Source: Brachycybe producta (Eukaryota > Arthropoda > Diplopoda > Playtdesmida > Andrognathidae). From it: DNA of 64,000 nucleotides. Shown here one piece after another: positions 41,123-51,879 of this stretch. The position numbers and the translations under genes were made by a program. How positions within the stretch are numbered: the stretch's first letter is position 1; each line of letters begins with the position of its first letter. The stretch spans positions 3,392,460-3,456,459 of the forward strand of contig JAUPFP010000012.1 of assembly GCA_036925085.1 (NCBI GenBank). The letters are read 5' to 3'. The notes beneath the pieces are model-generated. The model did not search any database, was not told the DNA's origin, and saw nothing but the letters and a program-made list of their open reading frames with translations.

Positions 41123-41248
41123 ACTTTCTTGTTAAAAATAGGGGGAGAGACTGGCTGCAGAATACTCGGAGGAAATTGCAGTAGTAGAAAGCTCTAGAGG
41201 AAGCTGCCGCGGCTGCAGATATCTCTGGGCTGCTGAGATTTCTACCAC

Positions 41249-42039
41249 ATATATATGTATCAATGCAGATGAACCACACATACTTGTCATATATATTCAA
41301 TTTTCATCCTTTGAAAAGGTTTCCGGCATCGAAGAACTTTTTTTTCCAAAGAGTACCAGTACTCTAACTACTACTCTTGAATAGGTTTTTTTAGTAGCAT
41401 TGAAGTATAAATAACCACACACCTGAGTAGTTGGGATGGAAATATTGAGGAGTGAGGGGGAAAAAAAAGGTGGGAAAAAAAATCCAGTGCCATGCAGGGC
41501 ATAAAAAATCCAGTGCCATGCAGGGCATAAAAAATGCGTCCAAAAGTTAGAATTTACATGGAGGTCTATAGCCATAGGCGTAAATTAGTGGGGGCACGTG
41601 GGGTGTCGGCCTGCCCCCCCAAAAAAACTGAATTAATTTTCTTTTAATTATTTTTTATTTTTTTTGGAAGTTTTAACTTGCAATAAAACAGTTTACAAGT
41701 TCACACATTTGTCACCAGTTCATTTGTTCCTGTTCATGCTGCTTGGCCAGCAGGAAGCATTTTTAGTACTCTAAGGGTATTTTTATACTCCAAACTTTGC
41801 TAAGACTCACAAGATTTGAAGCTTCTAAAAATGAGCTCACCAAAGCTTAGCTTGTTCATACAAACATGTGGTCTTGCAAACTTCACAATATTTTCCAACC
41901 TTCATACTTTATAATACAAAACAATAGAACCCTTCCCCTTCTGGAAGAAAAAAGGTGTGACTTGTTCACCCCTTTTATGTATCCGTTTCCTGGAGAGTTA
42001 TCCTTTGAGTTATACATAGACACACTAGTGGCGCTAGTG
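41249..42039. other. No gene; small direct duplication
   Basis: AAAAATCCAGTGCCATGCAG with GGCATAA is repeated in tandem at about 41479-41536. An AGGCGTAAATTAGTGGGGGC motif at 41577 resembles a MITE end without a partner. Otherwise non-coding. Confidence 0.45.
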
Positions 42040-45000
42040 TGCTGTGGCAAATTGAAACAAAGAAGAGATGCCATTTGAGTGGAGAGTTTTATGTTTTGCT
42101 GTGTTTTCTCTACATGGGTTTAGATGACTTATATGATAATAAAAAATAATGGTTAAGTCTTGTGTTGCATATAACTGCAATGCTGTGTTTGAAAAAGGTA
42201 GCAATCGGACATTTCACAAGTAAGTCACAGCTTGTGGGACATGTTTTACTGTACTATATATAATTGGAGTAGGTAGATAAAAAACACATTTATGTACTTT
42301 GTTAAGATTTCCAATGAAAAATGAAGAACTGTGCAAGGCTTGGGTTACAGCTTTACACAGAGAAAATTTTAAGCCTACTCAATACCAGTACATTTGTTCT
42401 GATCATTTTGGAGAAGATTGCTATTTAACAAGTTACGTTAATAGACTCCAACTTAAAGACGATGCAGTGCCAACAAAATTCTCTCTTCTAAGCCATCTCA
42501 CAAAGGTAGTTTATAATTAGACTTACACTTTAAATATGGGAGAATCATTATTCAATTTGTAATATAATTAATTAAGAGATGTTATAATTTATGAACTGTT
42601 TTCTGTATTGAGAAGGAACGGCCTCCACCAAGAGTGCGATCTTGCAGCCCACTGCCAGAGGATGGATTTTATACAGCACAAGAATTGTCTACGGATCATT
42701 CCTATTCACTTTCATCGAGCCCTACCAAGCTTCAAAGTAAATTGACTTCTGTTATTAATAGACATTAAAGAAGCTTACAAATGTACAGGAAACAGTTGGC
42801 TACTTGTAAAAGAAAGTGTGATAGACAAATGGGAAAAACTTTCAAATTTCCAAGATATGATTAAGCACCTTAAGTCCCAAAACCTAGTTAATGAACATGC
42901 AGCTTTAACTCTAGATACTTGTTTTTCAGATGTAGCAAAAGATGCATTCAAAAAACTAAAATTTGCTAAAGGCAAGTTTTCAAATACTTTAAAGGCATTT
43001 GCACTTACTCTTTACTTTTATTCGCCACGTGCATATGAATTTGCGAGGGATTCATTTAGTCATTCATTACCGCATGTCAACACTTTGCACAGATGGTACA
43101 ATACTGTTGATGGTAAGCCAGGGTTTACATCTGAGGCTGCAGATGCAATTTCAGAAAGAGTAGCTTCAACAAGTCATCCAATTTATGTAGGGATTACGTT
43201 CGATGAGATGTCAATAAAAAACAAATTGATTGGAATGGTACAGAGTTCATTGGCTATGTTGACTATGGTGGGGTTTGCACAATTGAGCAGACAGAGGGAA
43301 GGGTAGCTAAAGAAGCTTTAGTTGTTATGACTGTTGGGATAAATGTATTTTGGAAAATTCCAATTGCATATGTTTTAAGTGATGGATTATCATCATCTCA
43401 ATGAGCTCGTATTGTAACTAACAGTATTCAAATGCTAGAACATCTAAACGTAAATGTTGTTTCTGTAACATTTGATGGCCTTGCAAGTAATATTGCAATG
43501 GCAACTGAACTAGGAGCCAATATGAATGTCGAGCATTTGAAGCCATTTTTAAAAAATCCTGTTTCAGGCAATAATGTGTATGTCTTGCTTGATGTATGTC
43601 ATATGTTGAAATTGATGCGAAACCTTGTTGTCTATTTAAAAACAATAATGGATTCAAATGGAAATAACATTTCCTGGCATTACATTGTGTTGTTACATGA
43701 ACTGCAGACCAAAAAAGGCTTGTGCCATGCAAACAACATGAAAACAAATCACATCAATTTTGATATTTAAAAAATGAAAGTGAAATTGGCTGCACAGGTA
43801 TTAAGTTCATCAGTAGGAACAGCATTGAATTATTTGGAAAAAGATTTGAAATTAAGATTTTCTTAAATCTGATGCCACGGCTGAACTTTGCTTCATATTT
43901 GACCAATTGTTCAATATTGGCAACAGTAAAAATGTGTTTGCGAAAGGATTCAAAGGAACACTGTGTATGCACAATAAAGATGTTTAGGAGCCATTTTTGG
44001 ACAAATTGGACAAAAACATGTTGGGCCTAACAGACATTTAGGGCAGACATAAGCTGGAATAACAATCCCTCTCCTCTTCAGTTCATGACTGCTTATAAGC
44101 ACCTTTTAGTAAATAATGAAGTCAGAAGCAAAATGAATGCAAACTGTATCCCACAAGATGGAACATCTCTTTTGTCATGGACTGGAAAGAAATCTGTCTA
44201 ATCTTGTCTTTGATATTGATCCTGTTGTATTTTCTAATAATCGATAATGTGATAAACTTGATGAATGTAGTGTAGTTTCCGACCATGATTATGTTGTATT
44301 ACCTGACCATTTAACAGAGTATGCTTGTAACATTGTTGTTTACATTGCAGGGTTTGTTTCAAAAACAGCTATTGAGAAGATTAATTGTGAAGTTTGTGTT
44401 GTTTCTTTAATCAGTAATGATGTGACAAACATTAGCAATTTTGATTTTGTAAGCAGAAAGAATAATGGAGGCTTAATATTTCCAGCAAAAGATGTTATAA
44501 CAATTTGCAAAGAGGCTGAAAAGAGATGATGGGAAAACCTCCAAAAGGTTTCGTGTTTTTAAAAATGAGACAAACTGTACTAGAAAAAATGGCAAGTTTA
44601 AATGTGTTTCCAGAATTAGAAGAACATATGTTCGAGAATGTGTATCCTGAAAATCACATCAGTTTGTTGATGAAATGCATAATCGATTTGTATATAAAAA
44701 TTAGGTGCCACCATACAGCTAATTTACGTAAACCATCAGTTGCATAAAAAAGTCGTTAGACAATAGTTGACTAAATCAATACTTTTCCAGAATCAATCGA
44801 AAGGTACTTAGTTAATACTAATTTGTAATCACAAATTATACAATGTTCATTTTGATAAAAAAAAATAGTTGTTAGTATTTGTTAACTTCATGTGTTTTAT
44901 TCCAATGTCTTTGTATTGAGTATGCATTGTATCCAAAATTAAACATGTCAAAATGTAGAAATGTGATGTCAATGTTTTTGTTTCTTACCAACCCTAATCA

Positions 45001-45230
45001 GTAATAATGGATCAAGAGCAAAACATAACCATTTGGGGAACTGAAAACAATTATTACTACTGACTACTGATTATTACTTATTAATACTTATTACGATTTT
45101 TAGGACATGTAATGTGCCTATGTAGTTATTTTGTCAATTGTAAATGCATTTGTGAATACATTTAAAATTGCCGCCTCTTTCCTCCACTCAAACGGCAGAT
45201 TTCATGCTGTTCAATTTGCAATCATCTCTC
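42040..45230 (+). mobile_element. Decayed P-element-type DNA transposon
   Basis: The transposase pseudogene (42149-44790) is bracketed by inverted subterminal repeats. CAAATTGAAAC and GCCATTTGAGTGGAG at about 42049-42084 mirror CTCCACTCAAACGGC and CAATTTGCAAT at about 45183-45221. The true termini may lie further out; the right side is interrupted by a solo LTR at 45252. Confidence 0.65.
42149..44790 (+). pseudogene. THAP/P-element transposase pseudogene (THAP9-like)
   Basis: Exon 1 (42149-42219) encodes a THAP zinc finger start, MVKSCVAYNC...FHK. An intron (42220-42306, GTAAGT...AG) leads in frame to FPMKNEELCKAWVTAL, the CSDH motif and AVPTKF, completing the C2CH finger. A second intron (about 42506-42616) precedes a proline/arginine stretch and a coiled-coil-like segment. 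After a frameshift near 42830 comes the transposase core: FYSPRAYEFARDSF, ITFDEMSI (first catalytic Asp type), VTFDGLASN, LLDVCHMLKLMRN and KMKVKLAAQVLSSSV. Further breaks follow, then VYIAGFVSKTAIEKINCEVC, NGGLIFPAKDVITICKE and a final HISLLMKCI/RCHHTAN region. A stop near 43402 and several frameshifts make it inactive. The family cuts and pastes DNA using GTP. Confidence 0.88.
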
Positions 45231-45247
45231 ATCATTACCCATTGTAG

Positions 45248-46084
45248 GAGTTGTGACACCCTGTAGAAACAGAAGGTGAAACACTTAAGTCAAAATTCAG
45301 TCTTGACAGTATGGCACCCCTTGGTGCACAGATGTTCAGACTTGGGTGGCCCGAATTCCAGTGAATTCGTGGAACCAAGACCGACCGTGAGAAAATTGGG
45401 AATAAGTCCCAATAAAATATTTCTCCCAGGGCAATGATTGGCCCAGTCGGTTAATCATTAAGCCCTGAGGTGACAGTTGCCCCTCCCAGGAGACCAAACA
45501 AGTGAGCTTGAGACTTGAGTGTGAGGACAGGCAGAGTTTGGACACTTAAGTGGAAAGGTCAGTTCTATAGAGTCAGTCTGAAGAATTCAAAGAGTAAACT
45601 TGAATCAGAGTAGAGAGTTAAGCCTGACTTAAAGTAAAACAATAATGTAAAGAGTGTTAACAATAATGTAACAAAGAGCCAGTAAAGAGTTATATTATTA
45701 TACATAAACCTGTGTAAGTGTTGTGTATTTGAACTATATTGGGTTTCTGTACTCTTAAAATAGAGGAGTATCCAGCAGAAGGTCCTCAGACACAGCCTGA
45801 GTCTCTCTGCCTGGAACCTCCAGCAACCCAACGAAAAGGACTAGAGTGACTTCGGCATCATCAAGCCCTATATCCAAAGATCCCTAGGAAAGACGGTCTT
45901 TTTGTGGGCTGTTACCAGGCAAGGCAAGTAAATGTCGCACCCGGTAAAATCAACCCCAAGAGGTACAACAGAGGCTGGCCCGCAGCAGTCGACAACAGAG
46001 TCGACCCCGGCACCACTGGTTCGCCAAGAACGTCCAAGAAGTTTGAGAAATGGCGGCGCCAAAGGGCCAGCAACGTCACAGAGT
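45248..46084. mobile_element. Solo LTR (829 bp) with GAGT duplication
   Basis: The LTR at 45252-46080 begins TGTGACACCCTGTAG and ends AGCAACGTCACA, an inverted TGTGAC/GTCACA terminus. It is flanked by GAGT at 45248-45251 and 46081-46084. The 4-bp duplication fits a Ty3/Gypsy-type integrase. It is unrelated in sequence to the LTRs at 22.4/31.3 kb. No internal region remains, so it arose by recombination between LTRs. Confidence 0.8.
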
Positions 46085-46733
46085 GGTAGGGCCTTGTGTA
46101 AACCAGCCTAGTGTGAATGCGCCTTTACAGTTCAATCCTTCCCAAAATGCAATGCAATACTAGGTATTTTTTGTTCTTGGTCAACTCGTTGCACGTGCAG
46201 AGATACACGCATATGAAAAAGTACATTATAGTGTACTTTTTCTATATTAGAACAAATCACACCTCAGAGAGAAGAATGGCACAACTCAAAAAACCACTGT
46301 TTTGGGGAAAATGATTTTAAAGTTGCATTTTTTCTGTCTCAATCTATTGTTAGGGAGCCAAATAAAAAGATATTGTAAATAGTTAAAATGGTTTTTGCAC
46401 TTGAAAAGCTCAGAAAAGTAAGCCATGAATCTTTTCTTAACTTTAAACTCATTTTCAGGTATGTACCGAGCTCTAAAAAATTCTAGGTCGGCCATATCCA
46501 GCATCGGCACTTTATCTCCTTCATCTCCAAAGCGAGCCAAAAAAAACAGCAACATTTTTTTTGATATAGCACCATATATGTAAGAATGTATGAAATTGAA
46601 GTATATGTAGTTTCTTAAATTTTGGTAAATATAAATTTACATTTGACAGTTATGAAAGAGGCTCTCGAGGTCCATCCAATTTTGGGAAGTTCCCAAGGGC
46701 TTCACGATTTCTATATGCATAGGGGGCTTCTTA
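46085..46733. other. No gene seen
   Basis: AT-rich with an inverted AAAGTACA...TGTACTTT word near 46220-46240. The minus-strand frame 46286-46555 is not recognised. Confidence 0.4.
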
Positions 46734-47325
46734 GCTTTGAGAGGCTCCCAATGGCCTTCCAGTTTTGAGAGGTTTGGGAATGTCTCGCATTTCAAGAACA
46801 TCCCAAAGGCCTTCCAGTTTTGAGAGGTTTTGGGATGTCTCGCATTTCAGGAACAACCCGATGGCCTTCCAGTTTTGAGAGGTTTTGGGGTGTCTCGCAT
46901 TTCAGGAACATCCCGATGGCTTTCTAGTTTTGATAGGTTTTGGGATGTCTCGCATTTCAGGAACATCCCGATGGCCTTCCAGTTTTGAGAGGTTTTGGGA
47001 TGTCTCGCATTTCAGGAACATCCCGATGGCCTTCTAGTTTTGAGAGGTCTTGGGATGTCTCGCATTTCAGGAACAACCCGATGGCCTTCTAGTTTTGAGA
47101 GGTCTTGGGATGTCTCGCATTTCAGGAACAACCCGATGGCCTTCCAATTTTTATAGGTTTGGGGATGTCTCGCATTTCAGGAACATCCCGATGGCCTTCC
47201 AGTTTTGATTGGTTTTGGGATGTCTCGCATTTCAGAAACATCCCGATGGCCTTCCAGTTTTGAGAGGTTTTGGGATGTCTCACATTTCAGGAACATCCTG
47301 ATGCCTTCACAATTTTGTTAGGCTC
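46734..47325. repeat. 55-bp minisatellite
   Basis: About eleven units of 55 bp containing ATGGCCTTCCAGTTTTGAGA, GGTTTTGGGATGTCTCGC and ATTTCAGGAACATCCCG. Outer units are more diverged than inner ones, as expected for unequal exchange. No open frame runs through it. Confidence 0.92.
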
Positions 47326-47545
47326 CTGTTGGCTTCTTTATCCTGTAACATTTTTTAAATTTTCAAGTAATTCAGTATATAGTTAAAATTGTATATTTTA
47401 ATGTGCTGTAAACAATTACCTTAAATTACAAAAATGTAGGTATTAATAATTTTTGAAATAAATCTACGTGCACCACTTGACCGTGTATAAAAGTAAATAT
47501 TTGACGCACCGGTGCCTGGAAGGACCGGCGCAGGTGTCCTTTGCC

Positions 47546-47751
47546 ACAGGCAATTCGAAAACGGGATAAACAGAAGTTGGTTCTGCCCTTTTTAGGACGA
47601 ACGGCAACTTTTGATTGGTTTGTTGTGTGGTTCGACGTTGAAAAGGGCGGAGCATGTGACATCAGACTACATAACCAACCATTTAAAAGTTGCCGTTCGT
47701 CATAAAAAGGGCGGAGCCAAATTATGTTTATCCCGTTTTCTAATTGCCTGT
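47546..47751. mobile_element. ACAGGC palindromic MITE
   Basis: Ends ACAGGCAATTCGAAAACGGG and the complement; inner CAGAAGTTGGTTCTGCCC and GGGCGGAGCCAAATTATG. Same structure and length as the copy at 21867-22071. The flanking nine bases (TCCTTTGCC, CCATTTTCC) match only partly. Opposing short frames across it are palindrome artefacts. Confidence 0.7.
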
Positions 47752-48029
47752 CCATTTTCCACCTTGCCACCCAGACCAGTACGTCCCTGCTCATTTCCTT
47801 AAAAAGCGTTTTTTTAGTTGTGCCACTCTTATAGCCAAGGTGCTCTATTCAGAAATAACCATAATTTGGGGCAATTTAGGACAAACACCTTTCAAAATGA
47901 TATTTTTGTATTATTTCTTTGAAGTTTGTAATGAATATTACGAAAATATATACGAAAATGAAGAGTGAAATAATGGTATAAAATTATTCTTGTTGGGGTG
48001 CCGTAAGAAATATGACTGAAGGGGGGGGT
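47752..48029. other. No gene seen
   Basis: Short non-coding stretch ending in a poly-G run just before the hAT element. Confidence 0.4.
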
Positions 48030-48243
48030 GTCTACTGCAGCGGTCGCCAACCCTTCGGACCTCATGGACCACTAAATTCAAAATTTTAAATCACACGAAC
48101 CACTAATATACTCTTTTTTAAAAGATTGTACGTATATACGTTTGTCAAATAATGATCAGAGAATTTCCATTTTATTAATATAAAATCTTTAAAGGTTGTT
48201 TAATTGTAACAAAATTATTAAAGTTAGTTTAATTATTACAAAA

Positions 48244-48595
48244 CTAGTGGGGTAACCCGTCATAAATGACGGGAGCAAAATTAACAGACAATTGTGCGCA
48301 TGCGCGTCGTTTTTTCCTTTTTTTACTCCTTTCATTTCAATTTTCATCACCCCCTTCCACTTTTCTCTTCCCCCTCTACACTTTTCAACCTTTTCCCCTC
48401 TCCAATTTAATATCATGGGGTTCTTAGATGGGAAGGGTGCAACATATAGTTGACCTTGAGAAAAAAAAAACAGTTAATTTATTCAAATTTATATAAATTG
48501 CGATGTGCTTCAATGGTTGTACAGCGTTATCCCAGAAAGAGAGATACATGTAGAAAGACACACAGAGACACAGACCTGGCAAAATATATATATAA
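48244..48595 (-). mobile_element. Short Helitron, first of a tandem pair
   Basis: On the minus strand it ends CCCGTCATTTATGACGGG, TTACCCCACTAG at 48244-48247. Its TATATATA 5' end lies at about 48595, touching the 3' CTAG of the next copy. Both point the same way. Confidence 0.75.
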
Positions 48596-49168
48596 CTAGT
48601 GGGGTAACCCGTCATAAATGATGGGAGCAAAATTCACAGGCAATTGTGCCCAGCATTAGAATTTCTTTTCCTCTGCCCTTTTATGACGTCAGACCAAGTA
48701 ACAAACCAATTAGAAATTGATGACGTTCATAAAAGGGCTGAGCAAAAGAAATTCTAATGCTGGGCACAATTGCCTGTGATAAACTGTAGTTTAATTTTGC
48801 TACTACTGTATTATCCCCTCCCCTTTTTATATTTGAAAGAGAAAATGATTTTTCATTTTCTCTGGTGTGCGCATGCGCCTCGTATGTTCCTGTTTTACTT
48901 CTTTCATTTCAATTTCAGTCTCCCCCTCCCCCTTTCCCTCCCCCCAGTTTATCTATCCTTCTTCTACACTTTCCAACCTTTTCCACTCTCCAATTTAATA
49001 TCATGGGGTTCTTAGATGGGGAGTGTGCAACATATAGTTGACCTTGAGAAAAAAAAGCGGTTCATTTATTCATTTAAATTTATATAAATTCCGACGTGCT
49101 TCAAGGTTTTTGTCCTTGTTTGTACAGCGTTAATCACACACACACAGACCTGGCTTAATATATATATA
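48596..49168 (-). mobile_element. Short Helitron, second of a tandem pair
   Basis: Longer version that includes the ACAGGC palindrome near its 3' end and a C/T-rich tract (CCCCCTCCCCCTTTCCCTCC, about 48923). The minus-strand 5' end is at CAGACCTGGCTTAATATATA (49145-49168). The frame at 48770-49015 is an artefact of the pyrimidine tract. Confidence 0.75.
48636..48777. mobile_element. ACAGGC palindromic MITE in Helitron
   Basis: ACAGGCAATTGTGCCCAGCA with its inverted partner; same site within the Helitron as at 8174-8315. The shared position suggests the insertion preceded the spread of this Helitron subtype. Confidence 0.65.
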
Positions 49169-49442
49169 ATTGAAGCTTACGTGGAGAAGCGTGTGGTGGG
49201 GAAACTGAACGAAATGTACCTCTCGCGTGCCGTATTTTACGAGAACTGTACTAGGCTCTAGTACATTTCGTCAATTTAGTGCAATATGAAGGCGAAAATT
49301 GTCATTTAGAACAGAAGAATTTATTAAGAATATTTTTTTTGTTTTATTAATAATGACTAATAATAAAACTACTTGTCCAGATTTTTCTGCAGACCACGAA
49401 AAATTTCTCGCAGACCACCGGTTGGTGACCGCTGGTCTAGTG

Positions 49443-49891
49443 TGCACTGACCCTACTACAATTCAGTCTGCCACCAATTGTCTGTCGTCTGCGCTCGCCC
49501 TTAGTCTTATGATGAAAACATAAATAATGTTTTAGAAAATTCTTTTAAAAAACAAAATAAAATCATTAGATTTTCTAAAAAAACAAACAAATAAAATTGT
49601 TTTGTGAAGCATAAAACAAACAAAAACAAAGCTGTGTTATTTAAGTAGCAAAAAAAAACAAAAAACAAAATTTAAATGTTGCAATTTGTATAGGAATAGA
49701 GGTTGTTATGAAAATGCAATCATTTGAATAACAAAAATAAACATGCTGTTAAGTGTTTGCATATCATTCACACACAAAAAATACAACACAAATCTATAAT
49801 ATATTGTTTGTGTTTGAATGAAACATTTTATGGTTTACACGCATGACTGACACTTATGATTGTGTGTAATGGAACTTTTGTTTTTGTGCTT
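49443..49891. other. No gene seen
   Basis: Very AT-rich, with many AAACAAAA runs; no element ends or exons. Confidence 0.4.
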
Positions 49892-50057
49892 GTTTTTAAC
49901 ACAGGCGTCTATGCCCAGCACTAGAAATTCGTTTGCACCGCTTTTTTTATGAGATCAGACCAAGTAACAAAAACCAATTAGAAAAATTGATGCTGCTCAT
50001 AAAATGGGCGTGGCAAACGAAATTCTGGTGCTGAGCAGAGCTGCCTGTGTTTTTAAC
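49892..50057. mobile_element. ACAGGC palindromic MITE with exact 9-bp duplication
   Basis: The element at 49901-50048, with ends ACAGGCGTCTATGCCCAGCA and a partly diverged inverted partner finishing GCCTGT, is flanked by GTTTTTAAC on both sides (49892-49900, 50049-50057). This is the copy that best defines the target duplication of the family and supports a Mutator-like origin. Confidence 0.8.
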
Positions 50058-50295
50058 CAATGATATGTTTTAATATATGTATATTTTTCTCTTTTTTTTT
50101 CTTTCCCTTGAATCACGGTTTAATGTTACGTGAATAATTATATTAAATTTATTATTGCTAAAAGTTCTTCAGTTGTGTTGAACTCATTCAATTTCATTGA
50201 ATAGTTTGCTTTCTTTGATGAAATGATTCAAACAACATTTAAGACCTTAATATAAAGGGGTTGTCATATTTCTGAAGCCAGCTGCATATCTTTTA
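50058..50295. other. No gene seen
   Basis: AT-rich non-coding DNA leading to PAL-A copy 8. Confidence 0.35.
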
Positions 50296-51133
50296 ACTCG
50301 CTTTTAAGAGGGCTACATCACAAAATTACTTTCGAAAAATCTCCGCAAAGAGCGCTAGCATCGTTCTTCTACTGAGCCCATAGACCCAATTGTTAAAGAA
50401 AAAATGTTCATTTTTAAAATACACACAGTCTCTGCAGTATATTTATTTTTCATATTTAAAGTTGTCTAATATTAAGTTTTCAATGTGCAATGTGCACCTT
50501 AAATACTGTATATGCTGATATAGTGATAGAATGACAAAATATACCATGGTAAGTGCGGTTACGTTTTAAAAAAATATTTCAAAATCGAAAATTTCTAACT
50601 AAATTGAGTACGCTCAATTAAGAAGAAAAAAACATCCATTAAAATCCTGGTAAAATACCTAAAAAATAATTTTAAAAAAACCACAATTAAACCACAGTGA
50701 AGCCAACACATTGGCGCACGTTCTGATTTTTTTTAAAATTATTTTTAGGTATTTTTACGAGCATATTTCAATGGATGTGTTTTTTTTGCTTACGACTCAT
50801 GAGCACGTACTCAATAGAGTTTAACATAAAAGTTAGAAATTCGCGATTTTGAAATATTTTTTTTAAAAATATAACCGCACTTACCAATTTTTTGTCATTA
50901 TATCAATCGATCAGCATATGTTTAAGGTGCAAATTGCACTTTGAAAACTTAATATTGGACAACTTTAAATATGAAAAATAAAGATATTGCCGCATGCATT
51001 GTTGTGTATTTTAAAAATTAACATTTTTTCTTTCACATTGGGTCTATGGGCTTAATAAAGAAACGATGAGCACTAGCGCTCTATGCGAAGATTTTTCGAA
51101 GTAATTTTCTGATGTAGCCTCTTAACTCGCTTT
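50296..51133. mobile_element. PAL-A copy 8, full length with 9-bp duplication
   Basis: TAAGAGGGCTACATCAC at 50305 and TGTAGCCTCTTA ending at 51124 are flanked by ACTCGCTTT at 50296-50304 and 51125-51133. The repeat can be read as up to 11 bp if the boundary is moved inward. This is the only copy with a clean duplication and suggests a Mutator-like mechanism. Confidence 0.8.
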
Positions 51134-51526
51134 TAAATGCAATGATTCCTTAAATATGGCCTTCACAACTCGGTCGAGGAGGATGACGGCCAATGTTATC
51201 TCCAAAAAAAGCCACTACGAGCTGATGCAAGTGTATGTTTATGAATATTTTATTAAGGGGTAATTAATTAAAGAATAATAATTTACCTATTTTTATTTCA
51301 TAGACCAAGGCGAGCGTAGCGAGTAAAAAAAGTTTAAAATTAATTTATGTATAATAGTGGCTCACGCATTTTCTTTTAAAATAAAATATTTGGCTTTTAA
51401 ACGGTGGGGGGGGGAGAGAGGGACAATCTTGCCAATGTCTGTTGGCGCTCATAGGCTTTGCCAAAACATGCATGTTACATATGCAAGTAAATATGTTTAT
51501 GGAATCATTTTGAAGAATCAATCAAT
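51134..51526. other. No gene seen
   Basis: Short G run (GGGGGGGG) near 51406. The small plus-strand frame at 51357 is unrecognised. Confidence 0.4.
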
Positions 51527-51879
51527 TTTATATATATTAAGCTTTGTCTGTGTATAACGCTGTAGTGCAAACAAGGACAAAAACGTTTAAGCACCGTCGG
51601 AATTATTTCAATTTAAATGAACCTGTTTTTTCTCATGGTCAACTTTTATGTTGCGCTCTCCCGATCCAAGAAACCAAACAATAATAAGGTGCTTATAAAA
51701 AAAATGCAAGCGGCAATGCAAATTACTTCATGACACCCGGACAGTCACACAAAATGTCATTTATAAATTTATAATAATGAAGTAAAAAGTATTTGTATGA
51801 AATAGCTAGTTAAATAATTTTAGTAGCAAAATTAAACTAGAATTGTGTTCCCGTCATTTAGGATATGTTATCCCGCTAG
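51527..51879 (+). mobile_element. Short Helitron variant 2, first of tandem pair
   Basis: TATATATTAAGCTTTGTCTG start, GTATAACGCTGTAGTGC, TTATGTTGCGCTCTCCCGAT body, and a damaged 3' hairpin (CCCGTCATTTAGGATATG) followed by TTATCCCGCTAG. Confidence 0.65.

Larger units (their letters stand above)
39928..41248. mobile_element. Long foldback element with telomere-like apex
   Basis: The ends are inverted repeats of about 130 bp at roughly 85% identity: GTGGTAGAAATCTGAGCAGC on the left, and the complement of the right end reads GTGGTAGAAATCTCAGCAGC. The arms continue inward (AAGAAACAAAAGAAAGT on the left; ACTTTCTTTTGTTTCTT on the right) up to a pentamer array at 40110-40412. A 650-bp insertion (40469-41118) splits the right arm. 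Without it, the element is a palindrome of about 670 bp. No coding frame. Confidence 0.8.
48030..49442. mobile_element. hAT-type element interrupted by two tandem Helitrons
   Basis: Ends CAGCGGTCGCCAACCCTTCGG-like (48038) and CCGGTTGGTGACCGCTG (to 49434). Flanks GTCTACTG (48030-48037) and GTCTAGTG (49435-49442) form an 8-bp duplication with one mismatch. Removing the Helitrons (48244-49168) leaves under 0.5 kb of non-coding sequence with GACCACTAA/CAGACCAC-type subterminal words. Confidence 0.8.
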
